From Bacteroidota bacterium (lineage in GTDB: Bacteria > Bacteroidota > Bacteroidia > Chitinophagales > Chitinophagaceae), in the NCBI GenBank assembly GCA_023428755.1, contig JAEYWX010000029.1, positions 248,001 to 312,000 of the forward strand: DNA of 64,000 bases, in the 5' to 3' direction. The notes beneath the pieces are model-generated. The model saw nothing but the letters and a program-made list of their open reading frames with translations. It had not been told where the DNA came from and did not search any database. Below are positions 52,116 to 60,721 of the stretch, in pieces. Within the stretch, counting starts at the first letter, position 1. Each line of letters starts with the position of its first letter. Position numbers and translations under genes: made by a program.

Positions 52116-53966
52116 ATGAATTTTGACCGGAATACGATAATTGGTTTTGTGGCAATGATGGTGCTGCTGTTTGGTTATATCTTTTTTACCCAACGTCAAC
52201 AAGGTGCACTGGAAGCTGAAAAGCAACGGGCGGCCGATTCACTTGCAAAAGTAGAAGCTGCCAAGCGTAAACTGATCGATACAGCAGTTGCCAAACAACA
52301 GGCGGCTGTACAGGATTCAGCAATCGCAACCCAGGCAGCAGGTGAATTTCAACCGGCACTTGCAGAACAACTCACAGCTGTTGAAAACGAAGTGATGAAG
52401 GTGAGCTTTACCAACAAAGGTGGTTTTCCCAAATCAGTTGAGTTGAAGAATTATAAACGTTACGATGGCAAGCAGGTAGTACTGGGTGGAGAAGCGCATC
52501 AGCTAATTTATTCAATCAATACTGGCAACAACAAAGCGGCACTTACGTCGCAACTGAACTTTACGCCAAGTGAAATAACAAAAACGGCCGATGGTCAAAT
52601 AATCAAATTCAGCATTTCCAATGCAGAAGGCCAAACCGTTGTGCATACCTACACGATCAAGAACAATAATTATCTTATCGATTGGTCAATTCAAATGACC
52701 GGTGCCGATAAACTTCTTACGCAAGGCATTCTTAATCTGAACTGGGATATTACTGCCAAACAGCAGGAAAGTGATTTGAAATATGAAAAAGGCCAGAGCA
52801 ATGTTGGCTATGTAGAAGATGGTGATTACGATTTTGAAGCAGCAGGAACTGGCGACAGCAAAAAGTTTGGCGATAAAACAAAATGGATCGGTGTAAAACA
52901 ACAGTTCTTTAATACATCGCTTATTGCAGCTTCTAATTTTGCATATGCAGAAACCAATTGGACCGTTCCGGAAGAGAAAGAAGATTCATTGCAAAAGGTG
53001 ATGGATGTAAAATCGGTTCTCCGCTTTAACCTTGCCGGAGCATCGGCTGCAACTGTACCCATGCAGTTGTATTACGGTCCCAACGATTTCAAAATTTTAA
53101 AAGCATTCGATAATAAACTTGAAAGCCACGTGCAATTGGGTTATGGCATTTTTGCGTTTGTAAAATACATTAACCGTTATGTGGTAATGCCCGTGTTTGA
53201 TTTCATTGATAAATATATCGGCAGCATGGGTATTGTAATTCTCTTGCTTACATTCTTTATCCGTTTGATCATTTCGCCACTTACTTATTCCAGCTATTTG
53301 AGTGGTGCGAAGATGAAAGTATTGCGCCCTGAAATTGAAGAGCTGAAAAAGAAGCATGGCAACGATCAGCAGGCCATGAGTATGGATCAAATGAAATTGT
53401 TCCGCCAGGCGGGTGTAAATCCGTTGGGAGGATGTATTCCGGCATTGTTGCAGATCCCGATCTTCTTCGCCCTGTATAGTTTCTTTAATGCCAATATTGG
53501 TTTAAGAGGCGAAACCTTTTTGTGGGCAAAAGATCTGTCATCGTACGATACCATTGCCACGCTTCCATTCAGTATTCCGTTTTATGGCGATCATGTAAGC
53601 TTGTTTACAATCACAGCTACACTTACCAGCTTGCTTATTTCTGTGTACAACATGCAAATGACGCCTACACAGGATAACCCGATCATGAAGTACATGATCT
53701 ATTTCTTCCCCATCATGTTGCTGTTTATCTTCAACAGTTTGCCATCGGCTTTAACGTGGTATTATACCGTATCAAACATTGTAACCTTAGGCTTGCAGTT
53801 TGTGATCCAGAAGTTTATTATTGATGAAAAGAAGATCCATGCCAAATTGCAGGAGAATAAAAAGAAACCTGTCACCAAATCAAAATGGCAGGAACGCCTG
53901 GAACAAATGCAGAACAGTAATCAGAAATTGCAGGATATGCAGAAGAAACAAGGCGGTAAAAAATAA
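52116..53966 (+). CDS. yidC: Membrane protein insertase YidC
   Basis: From ATG 52116 the protein has 616 residues. An N-terminal membrane anchor (NTIIGFVAMMVLLFGYIFF) is followed by a large periplasmic beta domain (residues 60-340), as in Gram-negative YidC. The conserved insertase core starts near residue 355 (IDKYIGSMGIVILLLTFFIRLIISPLTYSSYLSGAKMKVLRPEIEEL). It includes the hydrophilic-groove Arg in FFIRLI, then GGCIPALLQIPIFFALYSFF and three further helices, ending in a Lys-rich tail (KKPVTKSKWQERLEQMQ). It inserts and folds inner-membrane proteins, with or without SecYEG. Terminator follows at 53987. Confidence 0.95.
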   Translation: MNFDRNTIIGFVAMMVLLFGYIFFTQRQQGALEAEKQRAADSLAKVEAAKRKLIDTAVAKQQAAVQDSAIATQAAGEFQPALAEQLTAVENEVMKVSFTNKGGFPKSVELKNYKRYDGKQVVLGGEAHQLIYSINTGNNKAALTSQLNFTPSEITKTADGQIIKFSISNAEGQTVVHTYTIKNNNYLIDWSIQMTGADKLLTQGILNLNWDITAKQQESDLKYEKGQSNVGYVEDGDYDFEAAGTGDSKKFGDKTKWIGVKQQFFNTSLIAASNFAYAETNWTVPEEKEDSLQKVMDVKSVLRFNLAGASAATVPMQLYYGPNDFKILKAFDNKLESHVQLGYGIFAFVKYINRYVVMPVFDFIDKYIGSMGIVILLLTFFIRLIISPLTYSSYLSGAKMKVLRPEIEELKKKHGNDQQAMSMDQMKLFRQAGVNPLGGCIPALLQIPIFFALYSFFNANIGLRGETFLWAKDLSSYDTIATLPFSIPFYGDHVSLFTITATLTSLLISVYNMQMTPTQDNPIMKYMIYFFPIMLLFIFNSLPSALTWYYTVSNIVTLGLQFVIQKFIIDEKKIHAKLQENKKKPVTKSKWQERLEQMQNSNQKLQDMQKKQGGKK

Positions 53967-53986
53967 TCTTAACAAAAGCTATACAG

Positions 53987-54012
53987 CCCCGACCGTACAG
54001 TCGGGGTTTTTT
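53987..54012 (+). terminator. Intrinsic terminator of yidC
   Basis: CCCCGAC and GTCGGGG pair around loop cgtaca, followed by TTTTTT. Confidence 0.88.
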
Positions 54013-54080
54013 GTTTGTGGCAGAATGCAACTTGGCATACTATTTTTATATCTTTAGCCTGTATTGAACAACGAATAATC

Positions 54081-54746
54081 ATGAAGAATTTTTGTACGAT
54101 CAGTTTAGTGGTATTGCTTCTTGCTCCTTTGGCTACGCTTCAGGCGCAGCAGGCGTACGGTGAGGGCACTGTATCCTATAACATTGTAGTGAATACCGGA
54201 AACAACGAAACCAAGGCAGCAGATCTGCTGGATGGTGCCACTCAAAAGATCTTTTTCAAGGCGGTGAATACACGTACCGAGTTAACCAGTGTGCTGGGTA
54301 AAACCATTACACTTCATGATTCAAGGGTTGGAAATGCCGTTGTAATGAATGAGTATGGTGAGCAGAAGATCCTGATACGGATGACGAAAGCCGATTACGA
54401 AGATCGAAACAGCAAATACGCCGGCATCCAGTTTGAACTATTGCCTGAAACAAAAAAGATATTGGGTTATAACTGTAAACTGGCGATCGCCAAGCTGAAA
54501 GATGGCAGCACCTTTAAAGTATTTTACACAACGGAGCTGGCCTTTCAAAACAAAGATTACGGAGCACAGTTTAAAAACCTGCCTGGTTTTCCGTTGGAAT
54601 ACGAATCAGAATTAGGAAAAATGAAAGTGACCTTTATTGCTGATAAAGTAAGCTTTGATCCGGTTCCTTCCGCTATGTTTGATACGCCGAAAACGGGATA
54701 CAGGGAAATGACCTACGAAGAGATCAAGCGAACAAGAAAGAGTTAA
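54081..54746 (+). CDS. Unknown exported protein (DUF4412-like)
   Basis: From ATG 54081 the protein has 221 residues with a signal peptide (MKNFCTISLVVLLLAPLATLQAQ). The mature part is beta-rich: GEGTVSYNIVVNTGNN, then FKAVNTRTELTSVLGKTITLHDSR, ILGYNCKLAIAKLKDGSTFKVFYT and LPGFPLEYESELGKMKVTF. The succession of an extracted metal- or lipid-related motif is not clear; the overall pattern recalls DUF4412/GLPGLI-like outer surface proteins of Bacteroidota. A possible -7 box TATCTTTA lies at 54049-54056. It shares a bidirectional terminator with the next, convergent gene. Confidence 0.7.
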   Translation: MKNFCTISLVVLLLAPLATLQAQQAYGEGTVSYNIVVNTGNNETKAADLLDGATQKIFFKAVNTRTELTSVLGKTITLHDSRVGNAVVMNEYGEQKILIRMTKADYEDRNSKYAGIQFELLPETKKILGYNCKLAIAKLKDGSTFKVFYTTELAFQNKDYGAQFKNLPGFPLEYESELGKMKVTFIADKVSFDPVPSAMFDTPKTGYREMTYEEIKRTRKS

Positions 54747-54752
54747 GCATAT

Positions 54753-54782
54753 AAAAAATCCCGCTCGAAGCGGGATTTTTTT
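54753..54782. terminator. Bidirectional terminator between convergent genes
   Basis: AAAAAATCCCGCT and AGCGGGATTTTTT form a perfect hairpin with loop cga; the T-run overlaps the stop codon of the minus-strand gene. Confidence 0.9.
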
Positions 54783-55131
54783 ATTTGATTTCTTTTTGCG
54801 GAGTTTTGAATTTACTGAACACCACTTTCTGTTTCACCGGTAACACATACAAGTTGTTTCCTTTCTGGAAACGAACAGTAGTGCCACTCATTACGAGATT
54901 ATTATTGTTTGTGCTTGAAAAACTAAACCCGCTTTTAAAACGAAAACCATTTTGCAGGCTAAGTGGGTTGTTCTTTAGACTGAGGGAAGTAATGACTGAT
55001 TTTGCATTCTTCTTTTTACCGCCACCAGAGGTAAAACTGGCGGATGAAGCGGAATAAAAGATAGCAATGCAGCTTACAAGCAATAAACTATTCCGTAGAA
55101 AGTTTTGGCGGTATGTAGCTTTGGCAGTCAT
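54781..55131 (-). CDS. Unknown small exported or membrane-anchored protein
   Basis: A 116-residue basic protein. Residues 13-32 (NSLLLVSCIAIFYSASSASF) form a signal or anchor segment; then comes a Gly/Lys stretch (TSGGGKKKNAK) and a beta-rich tail with Asn/Ser-rich turns (FSFSSTNNNNLVMSGTTVRFQKGNNLYVLPVKQKVVF). No family is recognised. The clear -7 box at 55139-55146 directly before the start and the shared terminator support a real gene, unlike typical shadow frames. Confidence 0.65.
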   Translation of the reverse strand: MTAKATYRQNFLRNSLLLVSCIAIFYSASSASFTSGGGKKKNAKSVITSLSLKNNPLSLQNGFRFKSGFSFSSTNNNNLVMSGTTVRFQKGNNLYVLPVKQKVVFSKFKTPQKEIK

Positions 55132-55138
55132 TTGTTGA

Positions 55139-55146
55139 CAAATTTA
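55139..55146 (-). promoter_or_regulatory. -7 box of the small exported protein gene
   Basis: On the minus strand TAAATTTG matches TAnnTTTG, 7 bp before the start codon at 55131. Confidence 0.5.
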
Positions 55147-55284
55147 ACGATTAATAGATGGATAAGTGAAGCCGCTTATCACATTTTTACATATATATTA
55201 ACGTATGTTGATAACTAAATGTTACATGGCCGTAGTAATTTTTATGAAATAGAGGGTAAATTACAGTAACCCACCCGCAACTAC

Positions 55285-56706
55285 ATGAAACAAAACCCGT
55301 CCAGAAACGATAAAGAAGAGATCAGAGAATTGCTGCGTTTATTTGAAAATTTAAAGAACGGCCGTTCACATTCCTTCCTCGAAGAAGAGAGTTTTGAAAA
55401 ACTCATTGACCATTTCGACGATAAAGAGGACATCCCGCAAGCTCTTCAGGCAGCCGAACTAGGCATTGAGATCTATCCTTATTCATCTGCGTTGCATATC
55501 AAAAAGGCTGATTTGTTGTTAGCCACCCGACAGTACAAAGCGGCGCTGGATGTGCTTGATCAGGCTGAATTACTGGACAGCAACGATATAGACCTCTACA
55601 TTCTCCGCACAGATGCGTACCTGGCACTCGATCAACAGCAAAAAGCAGTGGAACTGCTGGAAGAAGCATTGCAATTGTTTTCAGGTGAGGAACGGGTGAG
55701 CCTGCTTTTTGAACTGGCTGATGTGTACGATGATTACGAGGAGTTCGAAAAAGTATTCGATTGCCTTAAACTCATTCTGGAAGAAGAGCCTACTAACGAA
55801 GAGGCGCTTTATAAGATCTGTTTCTGGACCGATTTTACCGGCCGTAACGAAGAGTCGATCAAACTACATCTCAACATCATCAACGATCATCCATACAGCG
55901 AACTGGCATGGTTCAACCTCGGTGCTGCATACCAGGGACTCAAACTATATGAGAAATCAATTGATGCTTATATGTATTGCATTGCCATTGATGAAAAGTT
56001 TGATTATGCTTACCGCAATATCGGCGATGCCTACATTCGTTTACGCAAGTACAAGGATGCAATTGAAATGCTGGAGAAAGTGCTGGAGCTGAGCCGGCCG
56101 GAGGAAGTAATCCATGAAGCGATAGGTTACTGCTACGACCGTATGGGGCAATATGCACAGGCGAGATTTCACTATCGCAAAGCCTCGCACATGAATCCCG
56201 AAGACAGCAAGCTGTATTACAAAATAGCTTGCACTTATATCAACGACGGACAGTATGAAAGTGCTATCAAGCAAATGCAACAGGCTCTTCGTATTCATCG
56301 CCTGCAACCCGATTATAATCTGGCAATGGGGATGGCACTGGTTGAAATTGGCGAATACAAAACAGCGATTGAACATTTTGCCAATGTTATAAAAGCCCGC
56401 CCCAAAAATGTAAAAGGCTGGAGTGCTATGCTGGAATGTATGCTCAAGGCCAGCATCCTTGAAAATGCAGATGAATATGCAGTGGCCGCTTATGAAACAA
56501 CTGGTGGCAAACCCATCTTTATTTTTTACAGGGCTGCTATCTTCTTTGCAACCGGGAAAACAAAGCAGGCGATTACACAATTAGAATATGCCATGTCGAA
56601 AGCGCCCAAGCTCATCAAAAAACTGATTGAGTTGCAACCACGTTTATTGCAGCATCCGCAGGTGGTAGATCTCATTGCCCGTTACAAACGCTCCCGCTCA
56701 TTGTAA
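55285..56706 (+). CDS. Tetratricopeptide-repeat protein
   Basis: A 473-residue cytoplasmic-looking protein without signal peptide. At least nine TPR-like units run through it, for example AALDVLDQAELLDSNDIDLY, AWFNLGAAYQGLKLYEKSIDAYMYCIAID, AYRNIGDAYIRLRKYKDAIEMLEKVLEL and YKIACTYINDGQYESAIKQMQQALRI, each with the W/L-G-A-Y/F-A-P pattern. The N-terminal 50 residues (RNDKEEIRELLRLFENLKNG) are charged and helical. TPR arrays mediate protein contacts; the partner is unknown. Single gene with a 153 bp upstream spacer. Confidence 0.92.
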   Translation: MKQNPSRNDKEEIRELLRLFENLKNGRSHSFLEEESFEKLIDHFDDKEDIPQALQAAELGIEIYPYSSALHIKKADLLLATRQYKAALDVLDQAELLDSNDIDLYILRTDAYLALDQQQKAVELLEEALQLFSGEERVSLLFELADVYDDYEEFEKVFDCLKLILEEEPTNEEALYKICFWTDFTGRNEESIKLHLNIINDHPYSELAWFNLGAAYQGLKLYEKSIDAYMYCIAIDEKFDYAYRNIGDAYIRLRKYKDAIEMLEKVLELSRPEEVIHEAIGYCYDRMGQYAQARFHYRKASHMNPEDSKLYYKIACTYINDGQYESAIKQMQQALRIHRLQPDYNLAMGMALVEIGEYKTAIEHFANVIKARPKNVKGWSAMLECMLKASILENADEYAVAAYETTGGKPIFIFYRAAIFFATGKTKQAITQLEYAMSKAPKLIKKLIELQPRLLQHPQVVDLIARYKRSRSL

Positions 56707-56763
56707 GTGATTGATGCTGACGAATGTCAGTAAATCTGTACTTGCAGGTTGCTGCTGCTTTCC

Positions 56764-56771
56764 TATTTTTG
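56764..56771 (+). promoter_or_regulatory. -7 box of the ComA-like/aroE operon
   Basis: TATTTTTG matches TAnnTTTG, 25 bp before the ATG at 56797; it lies inside a longer in-frame extension, which is therefore rejected. Confidence 0.6.
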
Positions 56772-56796
56772 CGCCGATCCAAAAAATGAACTTTCA

Positions 56797-57567
56797 ATGA
56801 ATTTTAATCTAACGCAGATTCCGGAACGTAATAAGAAACCCCGTACGCATGGCATTACAATGGTTATGGATAAGGGGTTGAGTGTAGAAGAGGCTAAGAA
56901 TTTTATGAGCATTGCCGAGCCTCATGTTGATATTGTGAAGCTGGGCTTTGGTACATCGTTCGTAACACCAAATCTGAAGCAGAAGCTGGATGTATATGCA
57001 TCATACAATATCCCGGTTTACTTTGGCGGAACTTTGTTTGAAGCATTTCTGATACGCAATCAGTTTGAAGATTATATCAGCGTATGTAAAGAATATGGGG
57101 TGAAGTACATGGAGGTGAGTGATGGTTCTATCGAAATTCCACATGCTGAAAAATGCGGCTATATTGAAAAGCTGACCAAGCACGGAACGGTGTTAAGCGA
57201 AGTAGGTAGTAAAGATGCAGCGCATATTATTCCTCCGTATAAGTGGATCGAACTGATGCGTGCCGAACTGGAAGCCGGTTCAACCTACGTAATTGCAGAA
57301 GCAAGAGAAGCAGGGAATGTTGGTATCTATCGTGGAAGTGGTGAAGTACGGGAAGGGCTGGTACAGGAAATTTTAACCCAGATTCCGGAAGAGAGGATCA
57401 TTTGGGAAGCGCCACAAAAAGCACAGCAGTTGTACTTTATTGAATTGGTAGGTCATAATGTAAACCTCGGTAATATTGCTCCATCGGAAGTAATTCCGCT
57501 GGAAACCATGCGTTTGGGTTTACGTGGCGATACATTCCATATGTTCCTCGATAAACAAAAAGCATAA
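56797..57567 (+). CDS. Phosphosulfolactate synthase (ComA-like)
   Basis: From ATG 56797 the protein has 256 residues, the usual ComA length. Landmarks are RTHGITMVMDKGLSVEEAKNF near residue 15, VDIVKLGFGTSFVTPNLKQKL near 45, VPVYFGGTLFEAFL-type strand near 70, and YMEVSDGSIEIPHAEK near 103; YVIAEAREAGNVGIYRGSGEVR lies near 165. ComA adds sulfite to phosphoenolpyruvate to give 3-phosphosulfolactate, first known from coenzyme M synthesis in archaea. In Bacteroidota it may feed sulfonate or sulfonolipid metabolism, by inference. Its stop overlaps the aroE start (TAATG). Confidence 0.88.
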   Translation: MNFNLTQIPERNKKPRTHGITMVMDKGLSVEEAKNFMSIAEPHVDIVKLGFGTSFVTPNLKQKLDVYASYNIPVYFGGTLFEAFLIRNQFEDYISVCKEYGVKYMEVSDGSIEIPHAEKCGYIEKLTKHGTVLSEVGSKDAAHIIPPYKWIELMRAELEAGSTYVIAEAREAGNVGIYRGSGEVREGLVQEILTQIPEERIIWEAPQKAQQLYFIELVGHNVNLGNIAPSEVIPLETMRLGLRGDTFHMFLDKQKA

Positions 57568-58301
57568 TGCGGCAATTTGGATTGATAGGCTACCCGTTGA
57601 GTCATTCATTTTCAAAAAAATATTTCACACAGAAGTTTGCGGAAGAAGGAATTCATAACTGTGCGTATGAACTCTATCCCATTCCTTCCATCAATGAATT
57701 GCCGGCTTTATTACAGCAAGTAAAAGGGTTGGAAGGCATCAATGTTACCATTCCTTATAAAGAGGCTGTACTTCCTTTTTTGGATGAACAAACGGCAGCC
57801 GTGCAGGAGATTGGTGCCTGTAATTGTATCCACATCAAAAACGGCAAACTCATTGGGCATAATACAGATGTAACAGGGTTTCGTCAATCGATTGAACCAT
57901 TTCTTCAGCCACATCATCAGCATGCGCTCATTCTTGGCACAGGTGGTGCTGCGAAAGCTGTGGCATGGGTGTTACAGCAGTTGGGTATTCGTTTTCAAAT
58001 TGTGTCCCGTAATAAAACCGCTACAACACTCAGCTACGATGAACTCGATGAAGCAATGATGCAGACTGTTGAATTAGTTATCAACACTACACCACTGGGT
58101 ATGCAACCGAATGTACATGATAAACCATCATTACCTTATCATTGCATAAATAATCGTTTTCTCTGTTATGATCTCATCTACAATCCTGAAAAGACCCGTT
58201 TTCTGCAGTTAGCCGAGGAGCAGGGAGCGGTGATCAAAAACGGGGCTGATATGTTGTTGATACAAGCAGAAGAAAGCTGGAAGATCTGGAACAACGGCTG
58301 A
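57567..58301 (+). CDS. aroE: Shikimate dehydrogenase
   Basis: A 244-residue enzyme, slightly shorter than the E. coli one. FGLIGYPLSHSFSKKYFTQKF at the N-terminus has the shikimate-binding SxS motif, GINVTIPYKEAVLPFLDE near residue 57 the catalytic Lys, NTDVTGFRQSI near 93 the catalytic Asp, and LILGTGGAAKAVAWVLQQLG near 113 the NADP motif. It reduces 3-dehydroshikimate in aromatic amino acid synthesis. Translation is coupled to the ComA-like gene, a pairing of unrelated pathways unless both draw on phosphoenolpyruvate supply. Confidence 0.94.
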   Translation: MRQFGLIGYPLSHSFSKKYFTQKFAEEGIHNCAYELYPIPSINELPALLQQVKGLEGINVTIPYKEAVLPFLDEQTAAVQEIGACNCIHIKNGKLIGHNTDVTGFRQSIEPFLQPHHQHALILGTGGAAKAVAWVLQQLGIRFQIVSRNKTATTLSYDELDEAMMQTVELVINTTPLGMQPNVHDKPSLPYHCINNRFLCYDLIYNPEKTRFLQLAEEQGAVIKNGADMLLIQAEESWKIWNNG

Positions 58302-58345
58302 GGTAAGGCGGATTTTCCTGTTTATGTGTCTTGAATAAAATACCA

Positions 58346-59173
58346 ATGTGCAAAACGTTTCTCATATTGATCTGCTTTGTAGCAGGATTTTCAACTGCAA
58401 AGGCGCAAGGAGACAAAACTGACGAGCTGTACCAGGAAGCCCGTAAACTCCGGAGAGAAGGGAAGTGTGAAGCAGCGGTTCCTCTTTTCAAGCAGATGAT
58501 TGAAAAGAAACCAGCAATGTCGGCTGCTCATTACGAACTGGGCTGGTGTTACAATGAACTGGCACAATACGATTCTGCATTGGCTGCATTAACGAATGCA
58601 CGAAAGATCGATCCCACAAACTTTCGAATTATTTACGAAGCCGGATTTGCAAAATACAAACTGGGTAAAATAAATGAAGCACTGGCTGATTTTAACCAGG
58701 TGATCAAACAAAATGCTTCGTATAACAAAGCATACATTGCAAGAGGTGATTTGTATAAAGATGCACAAAAGAATACAACACTGGCGCTGGCTGATTTTCT
58801 GAAAGCACTTTCACTCGACAGTACAGAATCAAAAATTCATTACAGGATCGGCTGGTGTTATAACGATCTCGGTAAATTCAACGAAGCAGTTCCCTTTCTG
58901 CAAAAGGCCATTGGCTTTGAAGAGCAAAATTATCTTTCGTACTCTGAACTGGGTTTTTCTCTTTTTTCGTTGAACAGAATGGACGAAGCATTGCTTCGTT
59001 TAAACAAAGCCAATGAATTAAAGCCGGGCTTTGAAACAACGGTTTATTATATTGGCAGGTGCCATATAAAACAAAATAAAAAAGCAGAAGCTGTACAGAA
59101 GTATAATGAATTGGTACAGTTGAACAGCAACTACGCTGCCCTGCTGTTGAATGAAATAAAGTTGATGAAGTAA
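58346..59173 (+). CDS. Exported tetratricopeptide-repeat protein
   Basis: From ATG 58346 the protein has 275 residues with a signal peptide (MCKTFLILICFVAGFSTAKAQ). About six TPR units follow: SAAHYELGWCYNELAQYDSAL, FRIIYEAGFAKYKLGKINEALADFNQVIKQ, KIHYRIGWCYNDLGKFNEAVPFLQKAI, YLSYSELGFSLFSLNRMDEALLRLNKA and TTVYYIGRCHIKQNKKAEAV. A TTG five codons upstream is in frame but gives no better signal peptide. It probably acts in the periplasm as a scaffold; partner unknown. It follows aroE by 44 bp and may be its third operon member. Confidence 0.9.
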   Translation: MCKTFLILICFVAGFSTAKAQGDKTDELYQEARKLRREGKCEAAVPLFKQMIEKKPAMSAAHYELGWCYNELAQYDSALAALTNARKIDPTNFRIIYEAGFAKYKLGKINEALADFNQVIKQNASYNKAYIARGDLYKDAQKNTTLALADFLKALSLDSTESKIHYRIGWCYNDLGKFNEAVPFLQKAIGFEEQNYLSYSELGFSLFSLNRMDEALLRLNKANELKPGFETTVYYIGRCHIKQNKKAEAVQKYNELVQLNSNYAALLLNEIKLMK

Positions 59174-59245
59174 TCTTCTTTGATTGGTTTTACACAAACC
59201 AGCATTTCCTGTTTTGCTTTTTGCTGATTCTCTATTGCCAATTGC

Positions 59246-59674
59246 TTATTCGCCTCCTCCCAGTTTCTCTTTCACAACCCCAGGTACCTGTGCAATTTTC
59301 TTTTGCTCATAGTTATAACAGATCATCCCGGTTTTTGCAGCAGCAACAATTGTTTGATCTGTTTTCAGGAGTTGATAATACAGATCGAATCCAATACTGC
59401 TGAATTCGGTGGCTGCAATATTGACCGCCAGTACATCGCCGTAAAACACTTCCTTCTTAAATTCAATACCCACATCACTCATGATCAAACCAACACCTCC
59501 GCAATTGAGTTCAGTAAAACCATGATGCGTAAGAAACTGCATCCTTGCTTCATGAATAATAGAAAGAATTGCATCATTCCCAACATGGTTGCCGTAATTC
59601 AAATCGGTAATACGAACAGGAATGGTTGCAGTAAACGAAAAAGAGGAGGGGAGCGTAATTCGAATGCGTGACAT
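59246..59674 (-). CDS. Acyl-CoA thioesterase, hotdog fold (4HBT/YbgC-like)
   Basis: A 142-residue hotdog protein. VRITDLNYGNHVGNDAILSIIHEARMQFLTHHGF near residue 20 is the central helix motif, where D-x-N-Y-x-x-H replaces the usual D-x-x-x-H-x-N-N. GIEFKKEVFYGDVLAVNI and GFDLYYQLLKTDQTIVAAAKTGMICYNY form the following strands. It hydrolyses acyl-CoA thioesters of unknown chain. It is downstream of the anti-sigma gene in the same direction (27 bp apart) but is functionally unrelated. Confidence 0.88.
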   Translation of the reverse strand: MSRIRITLPSSFSFTATIPVRITDLNYGNHVGNDAILSIIHEARMQFLTHHGFTELNCGGVGLIMSDVGIEFKKEVFYGDVLAVNIAATEFSSIGFDLYYQLLKTDQTIVAAAKTGMICYNYEQKKIAQVPGVVKEKLGGGE

Positions 59675-59701
59675 GTTATAAGGTAGCGATGATGAAACGT
59701 T

Positions 59702-60709
59702 TTATTGCTGATCGGTAATACTGTTGCTGAGTAGATTCAGATCAATATCACCTGCTGATGCCGAAAGTGCAGCTGCCATCGCCATTTTCTCACGCCAGCG
59801 TTTCAATTGGTCATTACAATCTTTTAATTCCTGTGCGGTTGCGTTTGCGGTACTGGCAGTGGCCACACATTTCAGATCGGTTATTTTTTTCGATACACGA
59901 ACCAGCTCTCCGTTTTCGTTCAGCAACATGTAATACTGGCTTTCAGAAAAGCCATTTGTTTCCTGTGGCACGAGTTCACGTTGATGATGAATACCCTGGT
60001 AAGGAACATGATTTTCCAAACTGTGATCCGGTGTTTCAATGTATGCAACCGCATCGTTCAATTTTAAATTCTGCCGGATGCGTTCTTTAATTTGTACACG
60101 GGTAGGAGCTGCTTCTTTTACTATATCATCTTCACTGCTGTCTTGTTGTGAAGGAATTGGGATCACTACATCAGGCGTGTTAGATGTTTCAGCAGAAGCA
60201 ATTGTTACCGTTTGATCAGTTGAATTTGTAGTGAGCAGACGGTAACCACCCCATGCTAAAATTCCTGTAATAGCAGCGGCTGCGGCCAAACGATAAATAC
60301 GTGCACCCGTTCTTTTCAGGGGAATCACCTTCGCTGGCTGTTCATCCAACAGCTGTTCAATATTGTTCCATGCATTTGAAGGTGGTGCAATCTCCATCGA
60401 GTTAAATGCTGCTGCAACAGTTTTGTCGTTCTGTTCAATATTCAACTGCTGCTCAATGTGCTCCCACGCACTGGCAGGAACAATTTCTTCCACAGCATTT
60501 AATTTTTTTTGAATCGAGAGATCGTCTAATGCCGGTTGCAACTGGTCCCAGATAAAGGAAGGTGCTTCTTCTTCGAGTTGCAGCAACTGTTGCTGTAAGG
60601 GTTTATCAGCTTCCAGTTCATCAAGGTCAACAGCAATCTTCTCCCACACCAGTTCCGGTGGAGTTACTTCTGCTTGCAGAAGCATTTGTTGAAGATGGGA
60701 GTCGTTCAT
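59702..60709 (-). CDS. Probable anti-sigma factor with four N-terminal tryptophan repeats and one membrane segment
   Basis: A 335-residue protein encoded 12 bp after an ECF sigma factor gene. Residues 1-125 hold four related units with Trp at 22, 54, 82 and 114, each of the form E-x-x-P-P-x-x-x-W-x-x-I-x-x-x-L (PPELVWEKIAVDL, APSFIWDQLQPAL, VPASAWEHIEQQL, PPSNAWNNIEQLL). A membrane helix follows at about 139-157 (YRLAAAAAITGILAWGGY), then a periplasmic Asp/Ser-rich part. The layout fits a transmembrane anti-sigma factor of Bacteroidota type; the repeated N-terminus would bind the sigma factor, by inference. Confidence 0.75.
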   Translation of the reverse strand: MNDSHLQQMLLQAEVTPPELVWEKIAVDLDELEADKPLQQQLLQLEEEAPSFIWDQLQPALDDLSIQKKLNAVEEIVPASAWEHIEQQLNIEQNDKTVAAAFNSMEIAPPSNAWNNIEQLLDEQPAKVIPLKRTGARIYRLAAAAAITGILAWGGYRLLTTNSTDQTVTIASAETSNTPDVVIPIPSQQDSSEDDIVKEAAPTRVQIKERIRQNLKLNDAVAYIETPDHSLENHVPYQGIHHQRELVPQETNGFSESQYYMLLNENGELVRVSKKITDLKCVATASTANATAQELKDCNDQLKRWREKMAMAAALSASAGDIDLNLLSNSITDQQ

Positions 60710-60721
60710 GATTTATTCAGC

